From Chloroflexota bacterium (lineage in GTDB: Bacteria; Chloroflexota; Limnocylindria; Limnocylindrales; CSP1-4), in contig JAJYGK010000159.1 in the NCBI GenBank assembly GCA_021790715.1, forward strand, positions 1-8,015: a DNA stretch of 8,015 bases. The letters are read 5' to 3'. Under the pieces are notes generated by a model that had not been told where the DNA came from, ran no database searches, and saw only the letters and a list, made by a program, of their open reading frames with translations. The stretch's first letter is position 1. The number at the start of each line of letters is the position of its first letter. Below are positions 1 through 6,748 of this stretch, piece after piece. The position numbers and the translations under genes are program-made.

Positions 1-609
1 GCGGAACACGTGCTGGACGTCGCGGTTCAGCTGGCGCGCCGACTCCAGGTCCTGTCCGAACGGCTTCTCGATGACGATGCGGGACCAGCCGTGCCCCCGG
101 CCCTCCGCATCGAGCGAAGCCTTGCCGAGGTTCTCGATGATCGTCGGCCCCAGGCTCGGCGGGGTGGCGAGGTAGAAGAGGCGGTTGTCGCGCGTCCCGC
201 GCGCCACCGAGAGCTGGTCGAGCCGCTGGCTGAGCTGCCGGTAGGCGTCCTGGTCGTGGAACTCGCCCTGCTGGTAGAAGATCCCGGCCGCGAAATCGTC
301 CCAGATCGCGTCCTGGATCGGCACGCGCGAGTACTGCGCCACGGACTCCTTCAGCTCGGCGCGGAACTGCTCGTCCGTGTACGGGCGGCGGGCGAACCCG
401 ACGATCGTGGTCTCGGCCGGCAGCAGCCCCACGCGCCGGAGGTTGTAGAGCGCGGGCAGGATCTTGCGGTGCGTCAGGTCGCCGGTGGCGCCGAAGACGA
501 CGACGCAGGCCGGCTCGGGCACCCGCTCGAGCCGGAGACCGGCGCGCAGGGGATTGGTCGCAGGGCGCGGCCCCGCGGGGCGGGTCAGCGTCGCGGCGCG
601 ACGGGCCAT
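1..609 (-). CDS. zwf: Glucose-6-phosphate 1-dehydrogenase, N-terminal part (runs off the window)
   Basis: G6PDH oxidises glucose-6-phosphate to 6-phosphogluconolactone in the cytoplasm, the first step of the oxidative pentose phosphate pathway, usually making NADPH. I translated 203 codons from the ATG at 609 down to the window edge with no stop. Residues 40-49 read GATGDLTHRK, the family's Rossmann dinucleotide-binding motif, followed by ILPALYNL. Residues 178-188 read IVIEKPFGQDL, with the EKPFG lysine (K182) that contacts substrate in known enzymes. The family's RIDHYLGKE active-site signature would fall beyond the edge. Family members are about 480-510 aa, so roughly 60% is missing. The start is supported by AAAGGCGG six nt upstream (616-623). 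The first ~33 residues are a basic, proline/alanine-rich extension before the fold begins. It is the last of three co-oriented genes after tkt and pgi. Function is very secure from motifs; cofactor preference cannot be judged. Confidence 0.95.
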   Translation of the reverse strand, partial: MARRAATLTRPAGPRPATNPLRAGLRLERVPEPACVVVFGATGDLTHRKILPALYNLRRVGLLPAETTIVGFARRPYTDEQFRAELKESVAQYSRVPIQDAIWDDFAAGIFYQQGEFHDQDAYRQLSQRLDQLSVARGTRDNRLFYLATPPSLGPTIIENLGKASLDAEGRGHGWSRIVIEKPFGQDLESARQLNRDVQHVFR

Positions 610-615
610 CGGTGA

Positions 616-623
616 CCGCCTTT
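616..623 (-). promoter_or_regulatory. Ribosome binding site of zwf
   Basis: On the minus strand AAAGGCGG stands six nt (TCACCG) before the ATG at 609. It is a near-consensus Shine-Dalgarno site. It fixes the start of zwf, whose own stop lies outside the window. Confidence 0.6.
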
Positions 624-637
624 CGTGCGTGCTCGTG

Positions 638-654
638 CCGCGGGGCGTCCGCGG
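638..654 (-). terminator. GC hairpin in the pgi-zwf gap, possible attenuator or 3' end
   Basis: CCGCGG, a 5-nt loop, and CCGCGG form a perfect 6-bp stem. It begins 16 nt after the pgi stop codon and ends 28 nt before the zwf start. No T-tract follows on the minus strand. It may cause partial termination or mark an RNA processing point between pgi and zwf. Because CCGCGG is itself palindromic and the region is very GC-rich, chance is a real possibility. Confidence 0.35.
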
Positions 655-670
655 TCGCCGGCGCTTCGCG

Positions 671-2407
671 TCATGCCAGCACCTGCTCGATCGCCTCGCG
701 CAGCGCGGCGAGCCCGGTGGCCGGGTCCTCCGAGCAGTCCACGCGCAGCACCGGGAGGTCGTGGGATTCGAGGGCCTGGAAGTCGCCGATCGCCTGGGCG
801 TCGATGAGCGTCCCGAAGCCGTACCCGGCGCCGGGGACCGGCAGGTCGCGCGGATGGCGCGCCACCACCTGCAGGAACCAGCCGATCGGCGCACCGCCCT
901 TGTGGAGCTGGCCGGTGGAGTGGAGGAAGCGCGGGCCGTAACCGAGCGTCGTGGCGTGACGGGTCCGGTCGCGCAGCAGGGTGCGGATCGACTCGAGCGC
1001 CTCGCTTCGCTCCGGGCTGGGCGCCATGTAGGCCTGGATCGCCATGTACCCGTTCGGCTTGACGCGCTCGACGTGCCGACGCAGCTCGGCCGGCACCGAT
1101 CCGCCCCGGCTGCTCAGGCGCAGCGCGGCGTCGCCCACCAGCGTGAGCGGCCCCGCTGCGGCGAGCTGCTCCAGCGCGGGCAGCGTGCCGTGCTCGCGGT
1201 ACTGCGCCAGGACGCGCTTCGTGTTGTCCTTGGACTCCGTCACGTTCGGCTCGTCGAACGGATCGATGCCGAGCACCGCCCCCGCGACCGCCGTCGCGAA
1301 CTCCCAGCGGAAGAACTCCGCGCCGAGGCCGAGGTCGGCGCCGACTTCGATCTCGAGCACGGGGTGCCCGGCCGCGATCAGCCCGTCCACGAGCGGGTCG
1401 GTCGCCTCGCGCCAGCCCGGCGCTCCCGCCAGCGTGAGGCGCACGAACGTCCGGTCCGGGCCGTACGCCTCCGGCGACCCGAGCGGCTCGCGGTCGACCG
1501 GCACGATCCCGACGCCGTGCTTGCCGGTGCTCTCGGCGATGAGCTGCTCGAGCCACGCGCCGAACGGCGCGATCGTCGGGTCGGCGATGAACGTCAGCTT
1601 GTCCCGCCCGGCCCTGGCGAGCGCGCCGATCGCGATGCCCAGCGCGAGCCCGGGGTTGTCGGGCGCGTCGGCACGGCATGCCTCCGCCATCCCGGCGCCC
1701 AGCTGGAGCAGCCGCCCGAGGTCGAGGCCGAGCAGCGCCGCCGGGACGCAGCCCACGTACGTCAGGGCGCTGTACCGGCCGCCCACGTCCGCCGCGTTCA
1801 GGAAGATCTCGCGGAAGTCGTTGTGGTGCGGGATGGCCTCCATGCTCTTGCCCGGGTCGGTGATCGCGGCGAAGTGCAGCGACGGCCACGAGACCCCGCG
1901 GCCGTGGGCCTCCTGGTCCCAGAACGAGGCGAGGAAGCTGAGCGTCTCGGTGGTCATGCCCGACTTGGTCGAGATCAGGTACAGCGTCGTGGCCGGGTCG
2001 AACGAGTCGCGGGCCCAGCGGACCGCGTCGGGGTCGGTCGAGTCGAGCACGTGCACGGGCGTCCCCGTGCCGGGCACGACGCCGTAGGTCGCGGCGAGGA
2101 CCTCCGGCGCGAGCGAGCTGCCGCCCATGCCGCACAGCACGACCTGCCCGAACCCCTGCTCGCGCACGCCGTCCGCGAACGCCCGCAGCTCGTCGACGTT
2201 GTCGAGGAACGCGCGCGGCGCATCCAGCCAGCCGAGCCGGTTCCGGATCTTCGCCTGCACGGGCTCGTCGCTCGACCACACGGTCGTGTCCCGGCTCCAG
2301 ATACGGGACGCCCAGCGCTCCTCGAGCGCGTGCCGCATCGCGGCGTCCACGGGCTCCCGCAGGCCGCCGGGCAGCGAGAACCCGGAGACCGAGAGGCTGC
2401 CGGTCAT
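671..2407 (-). CDS. pgi: Glucose-6-phosphate isomerase (Tal-Pgi type, stand-alone)
   Basis: Interconverts fructose-6-phosphate and glucose-6-phosphate in the cytoplasm. The protein is 578 aa. Visible motifs: GMGGSS at 93-98, STKSG at 146-150 (phosphate-binding SIS-type loop), GGRYSAL at 209-215, AESTGK at 291-296, DPFDEPNV at 382-389, and LHSTGQLHKGG at 495-505 near the C-terminus. This pattern matches the isomerase half of bifunctional transaldolase/phosphoglucose isomerase proteins better than the classical E. coli-type Pgi. Those fusions are about 950 aa; here the transaldolase half is absent and the protein starts directly at the isomerase domain. The loop reads SGMTTE where SGTTxE is usual, a small variation. 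The ATG follows AAGGAGG at six nt spacing. It lies 62 bp after tkt and 61 bp before zwf, all minus strand, so an operon is likely. In that setting it would recycle fructose-6-P from transketolase back to the G6PDH substrate. Confidence 0.95.
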   Translation of the reverse strand: MTGSLSVSGFSLPGGLREPVDAAMRHALEERWASRIWSRDTTVWSSDEPVQAKIRNRLGWLDAPRAFLDNVDELRAFADGVREQGFGQVVLCGMGGSSLAPEVLAATYGVVPGTGTPVHVLDSTDPDAVRWARDSFDPATTLYLISTKSGMTTETLSFLASFWDQEAHGRGVSWPSLHFAAITDPGKSMEAIPHHNDFREIFLNAADVGGRYSALTYVGCVPAALLGLDLGRLLQLGAGMAEACRADAPDNPGLALGIAIGALARAGRDKLTFIADPTIAPFGAWLEQLIAESTGKHGVGIVPVDREPLGSPEAYGPDRTFVRLTLAGAPGWREATDPLVDGLIAAGHPVLEIEVGADLGLGAEFFRWEFATAVAGAVLGIDPFDEPNVTESKDNTKRVLAQYREHGTLPALEQLAAAGPLTLVGDAALRLSSRGGSVPAELRRHVERVKPNGYMAIQAYMAPSPERSEALESIRTLLRDRTRHATTLGYGPRFLHSTGQLHKGGAPIGWFLQVVARHPRDLPVPGAGYGFGTLIDAQAIGDFQALESHDLPVLRVDCSEDPATGLAALREAIEQVLA

Positions 2408-2413
2408 CGTCGT

Positions 2414-2420
2414 CCTCCTT
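2414..2420 (-). promoter_or_regulatory. Ribosome binding site of pgi
   Basis: On the minus strand AAGGAGG, a full consensus Shine-Dalgarno, lies six nt (ACGACG) before the pgi ATG at 2407. It confirms that the stand-alone isomerase has its own start and was not cut from an upstream transaldolase reading frame by a sequencing error. Confidence 0.75.
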
Positions 2421-2469
2421 GGCTCACGCGATCACGCTCGCTCAGCAACCCGTCCACCGTTCGACGCGC

Positions 2470-4566
2470 TCACGCCCCGCCGCCCGGCGCCGATCGGCGG
2501 TGCACGAGATCGGCCGGGTCCGAGGCGACCACGCCGCGCATGCTGCCGGCGAGGACCCCCTGCGCGACCTGCACCAGGTGATCGGTCGTGATCCCGAACG
2601 CGTCCATCACCTGCGGTCCGGGGGCCGACAGGCCGAACGACTGGACCGAGATCATGGCACCCTGCGGGCCGACCCAGCGATCCCAGCCCAGCGAGACGCC
2701 GGCCTCGATGCTCACGCGGGCCGTCACGTCGGGCGGCAGGACCTCATCGCGATACGCCGGCGGCTGCTCCTCGAAGAGCTCCCAGCACGGCATCGACACC
2801 ACGCGCGTCGGCACCCCGTCCGCCTGCATCCGCTCGCGTGCCGCCATCGCGTGCTGGAGCTCGGAGCCCGTGCCGAGCAGGATCAACCGTGGGGCCGCGG
2901 CCCGCCCGTCGGCGCCGGTCGCGTCGGCGAGCACGTACCCGCCCCGCGCCACGCCCGCCATCGCGTGCTCCCGCGTCCCCGCGAGCACCGGGAGCTTCTG
3001 GCGCGAGAGCGCGAGTGCCACCGGGCCGTCGCCGCGTGCCATCGCCGCCCGCCAGGCCGCGACCGTCTCGTTCGCGTCGCCGGGCCGCATGACCCACAGG
3101 TTCGGGATCGCGCGCAGGGCCGCGAGGTGCTCCACCGGCTCGTGCGTCGGCCCATCTTCGCCGAGGCCGATCGAGTCGTGCGTCCAGACGTAGATCACGT
3201 GGAGACGCGAGAGCGCGGCGAGGCGGACGCTGCCGCGCATGTAGTCGCTGAACGTCAGGAACGTGCCCACGAACGGCACGCAGCCGCCGTGGTAGGCGAG
3301 GCCGTTGGCGATGCCGCCCATGGCGTGCTCGCGGACGCCGAACCGGATGTTGCGCCCGGCGCGGTCCTTCGGCCCGTACTGCGATCCGTCCCGGATGTCC
3401 GTCAGGTTGCTCTCGGAGAGATCGGCCGCGCCGCCGAACAGCTCGGGGACCGTGCCGCCGATGGCCTGGATGGCGGCCGCCGACGCCTGCCGCGTCGCCT
3501 GCGCCTGGTCGGCCCCGAACGACGGGAGGGCCGCGTCCCAGCCGTCGGGCAGCCGGCGCGCGAAACGGCGCTCGAGCTCGGCGGCCTCGGCCGGGAACTC
3601 CCGGCGATACGCGTCGAAGCGCCGCTGCCACTCGCGGACCCAGCCGTCGCCCCGCTCGACCGCTTCGCGGAAGACACGCAGCGCGTCCTCGGGCACGTAG
3701 AAGTGGCGGTCCGGATCCCAGCCGTACGCCTCCTTCGTGAGGCGCACCTCGTCCTCGCCCAGCGCCTGCCCATGGGCCTTGGAGCTGTCGTGGCGGTTCG
3801 GAGAGCCGTACCCGAGGTGGGTGTGGACGGCGATGAGGCTGGGGCGCGGATCCCGGCGCGCCGCCTCGATCGCGCCGGCGATGGCGTCCAGGTCGTTGCC
3901 GTCGTCTACGCGCCGCGTGTCCCAGCCGTACGCGTCGAAGCGCGCCACGACATCCTCGCTGAAGGCCCACTCGGTGGGGCCGTCGAGCTGCACGCGGTTG
4001 TCGTCGTAGAGCGCGACGAGCTTGCCCAGCCGCAGGTGGCCGGCCAGGCTGGCCGCCTCCGACGCGATGCCCTCCTGCATGTCGCCGTCGCTGCAGATCG
4101 TGTAGGTCCAGTGGTCCACGATCTCGTGGCCGGGCCGGTTGAATTCCGCGGCGAGGTGCGTCTCCGCGATCGCCATGCCGACCGCGTTCGCGAACCCCTG
4201 GCCGAGCGGGCCCGTCGTCGCCTCGACGCCCGGCGTCAGCCCGTACTCCGGATGGCCGGGGGTGCGGGAGCCCAGCTGCCGGAAGCGCTCGATCTCGTCG
4301 AGGGCCAGGTCGTACCCGGTGAGGTACAGCAGCGAGTAGAGGAGCATGCTGCCGTGGCCGGCGGACAGCACGAAGCGGTCGCGGTCGGGCCACGCCGGAT
4401 CGTGGGGAGCGTGCCGCAGGAAGCGGGTCCAGAGGACGTAGGCCATGGGGGCGGCGCCCATCGGCATGCCGGGGTGGCCGCTGTTGGCGGCCTGCACCGC
4501 GTCGATCGAGAGCGTCCTGATGGTGTCCACGGCGAGCCGGTCCGGCCGGGTAGAGGCAACGGTCAT
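2470..4566 (-). CDS. tkt: Transketolase
   Basis: Thiamine-diphosphate enzyme that moves two-carbon ketol units between sugar phosphates in the non-oxidative pentose phosphate pathway. At 698 aa it is slightly longer than E. coli TktA (663). The ThDP-binding (PP) domain comes first: H31 in SGHPGMPMG, H71 in SAGHGS, GPLGQG at 119-124, and the metal/ThDP motif SDGDMQEG (D160, E165) with N190 in YDDN. H265 follows in KAHG. The PYR domain has GGAADLSESNLTD at 378-390 and the catalytic glutamate E413 in FGVREHAM, then THDSIGLGEDGPTHEP. The C-terminal domain is complete. All expected catalytic residues are present, so it should be active. The ATG at 4566 is preceded only by a weak, distant GAGG (about 10 nt). 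It is the first gene of the minus block (tkt-pgi-zwf) and faces a divergent sugar kinase across 147 bp, where its promoter probably lies. Confidence 0.97.
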   Translation of the reverse strand: MTVASTRPDRLAVDTIRTLSIDAVQAANSGHPGMPMGAAPMAYVLWTRFLRHAPHDPAWPDRDRFVLSAGHGSMLLYSLLYLTGYDLALDEIERFRQLGSRTPGHPEYGLTPGVEATTGPLGQGFANAVGMAIAETHLAAEFNRPGHEIVDHWTYTICSDGDMQEGIASEAASLAGHLRLGKLVALYDDNRVQLDGPTEWAFSEDVVARFDAYGWDTRRVDDGNDLDAIAGAIEAARRDPRPSLIAVHTHLGYGSPNRHDSSKAHGQALGEDEVRLTKEAYGWDPDRHFYVPEDALRVFREAVERGDGWVREWQRRFDAYRREFPAEAAELERRFARRLPDGWDAALPSFGADQAQATRQASAAAIQAIGGTVPELFGGAADLSESNLTDIRDGSQYGPKDRAGRNIRFGVREHAMGGIANGLAYHGGCVPFVGTFLTFSDYMRGSVRLAALSRLHVIYVWTHDSIGLGEDGPTHEPVEHLAALRAIPNLWVMRPGDANETVAAWRAAMARGDGPVALALSRQKLPVLAGTREHAMAGVARGGYVLADATGADGRAAAPRLILLGTGSELQHAMAARERMQADGVPTRVVSMPCWELFEEQPPAYRDEVLPPDVTARVSIEAGVSLGWDRWVGPQGAMISVQSFGLSAPGPQVMDAFGITTDHLVQVAQGVLAGSMRGVVASDPADLVHRRSAPGGGA

Positions 4567-4631
4567 CGGGCGATAACCTCGCTAGGAGGGAGACGACGGC
4601 CGGCGATCGGGCGGGGCGGCATGTCTCCGGG

Positions 4632-4647
4632 TACGACGTTCATCGTA
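4632..4647. promoter_or_regulatory. Dyad TACGA-N6-TCGTA, possible operator
   Basis: TACGA (4632-4636) and TCGTA (4643-4647) form a perfect 5-bp inverted repeat with a 6-bp spacer. It lies between the two divergent start codons and overlaps the possible -35 region (ttcatc, 4639-4644) of the plus-strand promoter. Size and position suit a dimeric regulator, but 5-bp arms can arise by chance, and no regulator gene is in the window. Confidence 0.3.
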
Positions 4648-4661
4648 GGTTCGATCGCGCC

Positions 4662-4670
4662 TACTATAGT
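4662..4670. promoter_or_regulatory. Shared -10 core for divergent tkt and sugar kinase transcription
   Basis: This is an AT-rich island in GC-rich sequence. ACTATAGT (4663-4670) is a perfect palindrome, so TATAGT (five of six matches to TATAAT) reads on the plus strand at 4665-4670 and on the minus strand at 4668-4663. TACTAT (4662-4667) is another plus-strand option, with ttcatc 17 bp upstream as a poor -35. No good -35 is seen for the minus strand. Initiation here would give leaders of about 40 nt for the kinase and 90 nt for tkt. Overlapping symmetrical -10 elements are a known form of bacterial bidirectional promoter. Confidence 0.45.
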
Positions 4671-4713
4671 CGCCACCCGTGAAGTCACCCCTCCGCATCA
4701 CCTCGGCCTGACG

Positions 4714-5688
4714 ATGGCCGGAATCGCCCGCCGATCGGCCGTCCGCGTCTTCGCCGTCTCCCGTCGCCCGGCTCCCTCGGTCGTCTCGCTCGGCGACCTG
4801 GTGCTGGACATCGCCTCCTCCTTCCGCGAGCCGCTCGCGCCGGGAACCGATGCCGCGGCGTCGATCCGGTTCCGGCAGGGCGGGTCCGCGGCCAACACGG
4901 CACGCATGCTCGCGCGGCTCGGCGCGCGTGCCTCGTTCGTGGGGTCGGTCGGGAGGGACGCCTGGGGAAGCGCCCTGGTGCGGTCGCTCCGCGATGCCGG
5001 TGTGGCGGTGCATGCGCCGCGCGTCGCGGGCGTGACGGCGCGCATCGTCGTGCTCGTCGCCCCGGACGGCGAGCGCAGCTTCGCGACCGAGCGGGGCGCC
5101 GCGGACGGCCTCCGCCCGGCGCACCTGCAGCCGGCATGGTTCCATCGCGACGCGCTCCACCTGCCGGCCTACGCGCTGTTCCATCCTCCGCTGCGCGATG
5201 CCGCGTACGCAGCCGCGCGGTCGGCCAGGGAGGCCGGCGCCGTGCTCTCCGTCGACCTCGCGTCCCGCGCGCCGCTCCTCGCCCGCGGCAGGGTGGCCGC
5301 GCGGGAGGATCTGGCGGGGATCGCGCCGGACCTGCTGTTCGCGAACGCGGATGAGGCGGCGGCGCTGACCGGGACCCGGACGGGAGCTCGTCGCGAGGCC
5401 CTGCTCGAGCTGGCGCCGCTCGTGGTGCTCAAGCAGGGGCCGGCGGGATGCCTGGTGCTCGTGCGCCGCGGGTCGGATGCCCTCGCGCTTGCGGTGGCGA
5501 CGCGGCCGCTCGAGGCCGTCGACACGACCGGCGCCGGGGATGCGTTCGATGCCGGGTTCCTGTTCGCCTGGCTCGCCGCCCCGGCCGAATCGCGCCGGGA
5601 CCTGCGCGTCCTGCGCGTGGCGGCGCTGGCCGGACACCGCGCCGCGCACCGGCACCTCACGACGGTCCGTGCCGAGATCGAGCCGTAG
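4714..5688 (+). CDS. PfkB/ribokinase-family carbohydrate kinase
   Basis: ATP-dependent kinase for a sugar or sugar derivative; the exact substrate cannot be read from the sequence. The protein is 324 aa, usual for the family. The fold opens with VVSLGDLVLDI (23-33). The first family signature follows: GGSAANTARMLARLGA at 56-71, then FVGSVGRDAWG. NADE (211-214) supplies the acidic residue found near the phosphate/Mg site, VLKQGPAG lies around K240, and the second signature DTTGAGDAFDAGF (270-282) holds the anion-hole GAG and catalytic base D276. I chose the ATG at 4714 because no other start codon lies between it and the fold; an in-frame ATG at 4621 would add 31 residues and put the likely promoter inside the gene. 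No clear Shine-Dalgarno precedes 4714. It is divergent from tkt, so a role in feeding the pentose phosphate route (ribokinase- or fructokinase-like) is plausible but inferred. Confidence 0.9.
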   Translation: MAGIARRSAVRVFAVSRRPAPSVVSLGDLVLDIASSFREPLAPGTDAAASIRFRQGGSAANTARMLARLGARASFVGSVGRDAWGSALVRSLRDAGVAVHAPRVAGVTARIVVLVAPDGERSFATERGAADGLRPAHLQPAWFHRDALHLPAYALFHPPLRDAAYAAARSAREAGAVLSVDLASRAPLLARGRVAAREDLAGIAPDLLFANADEAAALTGTRTGARREALLELAPLVVLKQGPAGCLVLVRRGSDALALAVATRPLEAVDTTGAGDAFDAGFLFAWLAAPAESRRDLRVLRVAALAGHRAAHRHLTTVRAEIEP

Positions 5689-5722
5689 GGATCCGCTCGC
5701 GGCCCCAGGCCGGGCACCGCGG

Positions 5723-5752
5723 CCGGGCACGTTCCCCGCCGGGGCAGCCCGG
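5723..5752 (+). terminator. Two-tier GC hairpin after the sugar kinase
   Basis: Outer stem CCGGGC (5723-5728) pairs with GCCCGG (5747-5752). Inside it CCCC-GCC-GGGG (5734-5744) makes a second stem. It starts 35 nt after the kinase stop. No T-tract follows, so if it terminates it is a non-canonical terminator. It separates the kinase from the promoter candidate of the next gene. Confidence 0.4.
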
Positions 5753-5781
5753 AGTGGTGCGCCGGAGGCGGCGAACTCGCC

Positions 5782-5810
5782 TTGTTTCGGGCGGACGGCG
5801 TCGGTACACT
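5782..5810 (+). promoter_or_regulatory. Sigma-70-like promoter for the 180-aa protein gene
   Basis: TTGTTT (5782-5787), exactly 17 bp, then TACACT (5805-5810) resemble a housekeeping promoter, with three and four matches to the consensus boxes. Initiation near 5817 would give a leader of about 70 nt before the ATG at 5890. The TTG at 5782 could be taken as an early start codon of the same frame, but it coincides with the -35 box and has no ribosome binding site. Confidence 0.45.
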
Positions 5811-5877
5811 CCCGGCCATCGATGCCGGTGCGGTCGGCGGACAGGCGGGAACGATTGGCCGGCCGGACAGCGGGCGC

Positions 5878-5884
5878 AGGGAGG
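5878..5884 (+). promoter_or_regulatory. Ribosome binding site fixing the start at 5890
   Basis: AGGGAGG lies five nt (ccggg) before the ATG at 5890. This decides in favour of that ATG over the in-frame TTG at 5782, which lacks such a site. Confidence 0.65.
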
Positions 5885-5889
5885 CCGGG

Positions 5890-6432
5890 ATGCGCATCTA
5901 CGACGGGAGCCCGCGTCAGGACTTCGAGGAGGTCCTCCGCTCGATCGGATCGGTCCTCGATCAGCGCGGCATGCGCGAGATCTCCGTCACCGAGGTTCCG
6001 GAAGGCTTCATCGTGCAGGGCCTCGCGCTGGACCAGGCGGGTTCGACCTGGACCGAATCGTTCGGGCAGCAGCACAAGGAAACGCTGACGTTCGTCGACG
6101 ACGACATCGCCCGCTTCATGGAGGAGGGCGTGGCCCGTCGCGCGAAGCCGGAGGCGGTGCCCGGATACGACAACCCGGGCCACTACGAGGCGTCCCTCCG
6201 CGTCATCGGACACTTCATCGACCAGCAACGCCCGCGCGACGTCTTCCTCTTCGAGCAGGAGGGGGCATACGTCCTGCGATTGCTGATGACGAGCCAGGCG
6301 GGCGCGAAGCACGTCCTGGTGGAGTTCACGCGCGAGGATGTCGACGGGCTCATCGCCCGGGCGCCGGCCCTGCGGACGGCGCCGTCCGCCCCCGCGGCAA
6401 CGGCACCCGGTGCGCCCGCGACGCAGAAATAG
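5890..6432 (+). CDS. Uncharacterised 180-aa protein with two tandem repeat units
   Basis: I do not recognise the family. The protein has no signal peptide or membrane segment, so it is probably cytoplasmic. It appears to be an internal duplication: residues 12-84 and 100-162 align, with FEEVLRSIGSVLDQRGMREI against YEASLRVIGHFIDQQRPRDV, then an E-x(1-2)-E-G turn followed by a hydrophobic strand, a QAG turn, and a closing strand-helix (LTFVDDDIARFM against LVEFTREDVDGLI). Each unit reads as helix, two or three strands, helix. The linker (85-99) is rich in Pro and Gly (KPEAVPGYDNPG), and the last ~18 residues are a low-complexity Ala/Pro/Thr tail. It has its own promoter candidate and good ribosome binding site, so it may be a single transcription unit. 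Codon use looks like its neighbours. Existence as a gene is well supported; function is unknown, and a small-ligand or protein-binding role is only a guess. Confidence 0.82.
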   Translation: MRIYDGSPRQDFEEVLRSIGSVLDQRGMREISVTEVPEGFIVQGLALDQAGSTWTESFGQQHKETLTFVDDDIARFMEEGVARRAKPEAVPGYDNPGHYEASLRVIGHFIDQQRPRDVFLFEQEGAYVLRLLMTSQAGAKHVLVEFTREDVDGLIARAPALRTAPSAPAATAPGAPATQK

Positions 6433-6448
6433 GCACACGGGCCGCCGG

Positions 6449-6478
6449 GGCGCGCGCCGGGAACCGGGGCGACGCGCC
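6449..6478 (+). terminator. Nested GC hairpin after the 180-aa protein gene
   Basis: GGCGCG (6449-6454) pairs with CGCGCC (6473-6478). Within the loop CCGG-GAA-CCGG (6457-6467) forms an inner stem. It begins 17 nt after the stop codon. There is no T-tract. The position just behind the stop suggests a transcript end, but high GC makes such stems easy to form. Confidence 0.4.
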
Positions 6479-6570
6479 GCGCGGCTCCGCCACCTGGTCG
6501 CCCGGCCACGTCGGTGGTCGGACAGGGCTCCAGTAGCCGGGGACGCTCCGGCGTGGCAGACTCGACCGAG

Positions 6571-6577
6571 GAAGGAG
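6571..6577 (+). promoter_or_regulatory. Ribosome binding site of the small membrane protein
   Basis: GAAGGAG stands five nt (AACGC) before the ATG at 6583. It supports a 51-aa product rather than a longer one from the in-frame GTG upstream at about 6514, and is strong evidence that this short gene is translated. Confidence 0.7.
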
Positions 6578-6582
6578 AACGC

Positions 6583-6738
6583 ATGAAGGCCCTCAAGATC
6601 GTTGCCATCGCGCTCGGCGTCACGCTCGGCGCGCTCATCGTGATCCCGCTGCTCGTGCTGGCCGGCCTTTTCATCTGGTTGAAGCTGACCGAGGAAGCCG
6701 ACGACGAGGCGCTCGAGCTGGAGCAGGAGCCCGCCTGA
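6583..6738 (+). CDS. Small single-span membrane protein, 51 aa
   Basis: The protein begins MKALK, followed by one long hydrophobic segment (about residues 5-33, VAIALGVTLGALIVIPLLVL in its middle) and a strongly acidic tail (EEADDEALELEQE, 37-49). Lysines 2 and 5 suggest the N-terminus is cytoplasmic and the acidic tail lies outside, though K35 just after the span weakens this. G12-x3-G16 is a GxxxG motif, known to favour packing between membrane helices. There is no cleavage motif for a signal peptidase, so it is probably an anchored protein. A good ribosome binding site supports translation. It ends 10 bp before the phosphatase gene, which lacks its own clear ribosome site, so the two may be translationally coupled. 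No family is recognised; it could be a membrane-associated partner or merely a small orphan protein. Confidence 0.75.
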   Translation: MKALKIVAIALGVTLGALIVIPLLVLAGLFIWLKLTEEADDEALELEQEPA

Positions 6739-6748
6739 CACCGGCGCC

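Noticed and set aside
585..2279. 564-codon minus-strand frame overlapping pgi and reaching into zwf
   Set aside because: Shadow frame with arginine-rich composition; pgi in the adjacent frame is complete and has a consensus ribosome binding site.
464..2581. 705-codon open frame on the plus strand opposite pgi and zwf
   Set aside because: Arginine/alanine/glutamate-rich translation with no motif, entirely antisense to two genes with full family signatures; an effect of high GC.
2744..4393. 549-codon minus-strand open frame overlapping tkt in another frame
   Set aside because: Arg/Pro/Gly-rich shadow of tkt; tkt itself carries all catalytic residues in its own frame.
4567..4656. Possible riboswitch in the tkt leader
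   Set aside because: The leader of about 90 nt contains only a weak 5-bp stem (the dyad) and no known aptamer consensus that I could recognise, including the thiamine-diphosphate type.
2419..4713. Plus-strand open frame continuous with the sugar kinase but extending back over tkt
   Set aside because: Upstream of 4714 the translation is low-complexity Arg/Ala/Val and antisense to tkt. Only the part from 4714 shows kinase motifs.
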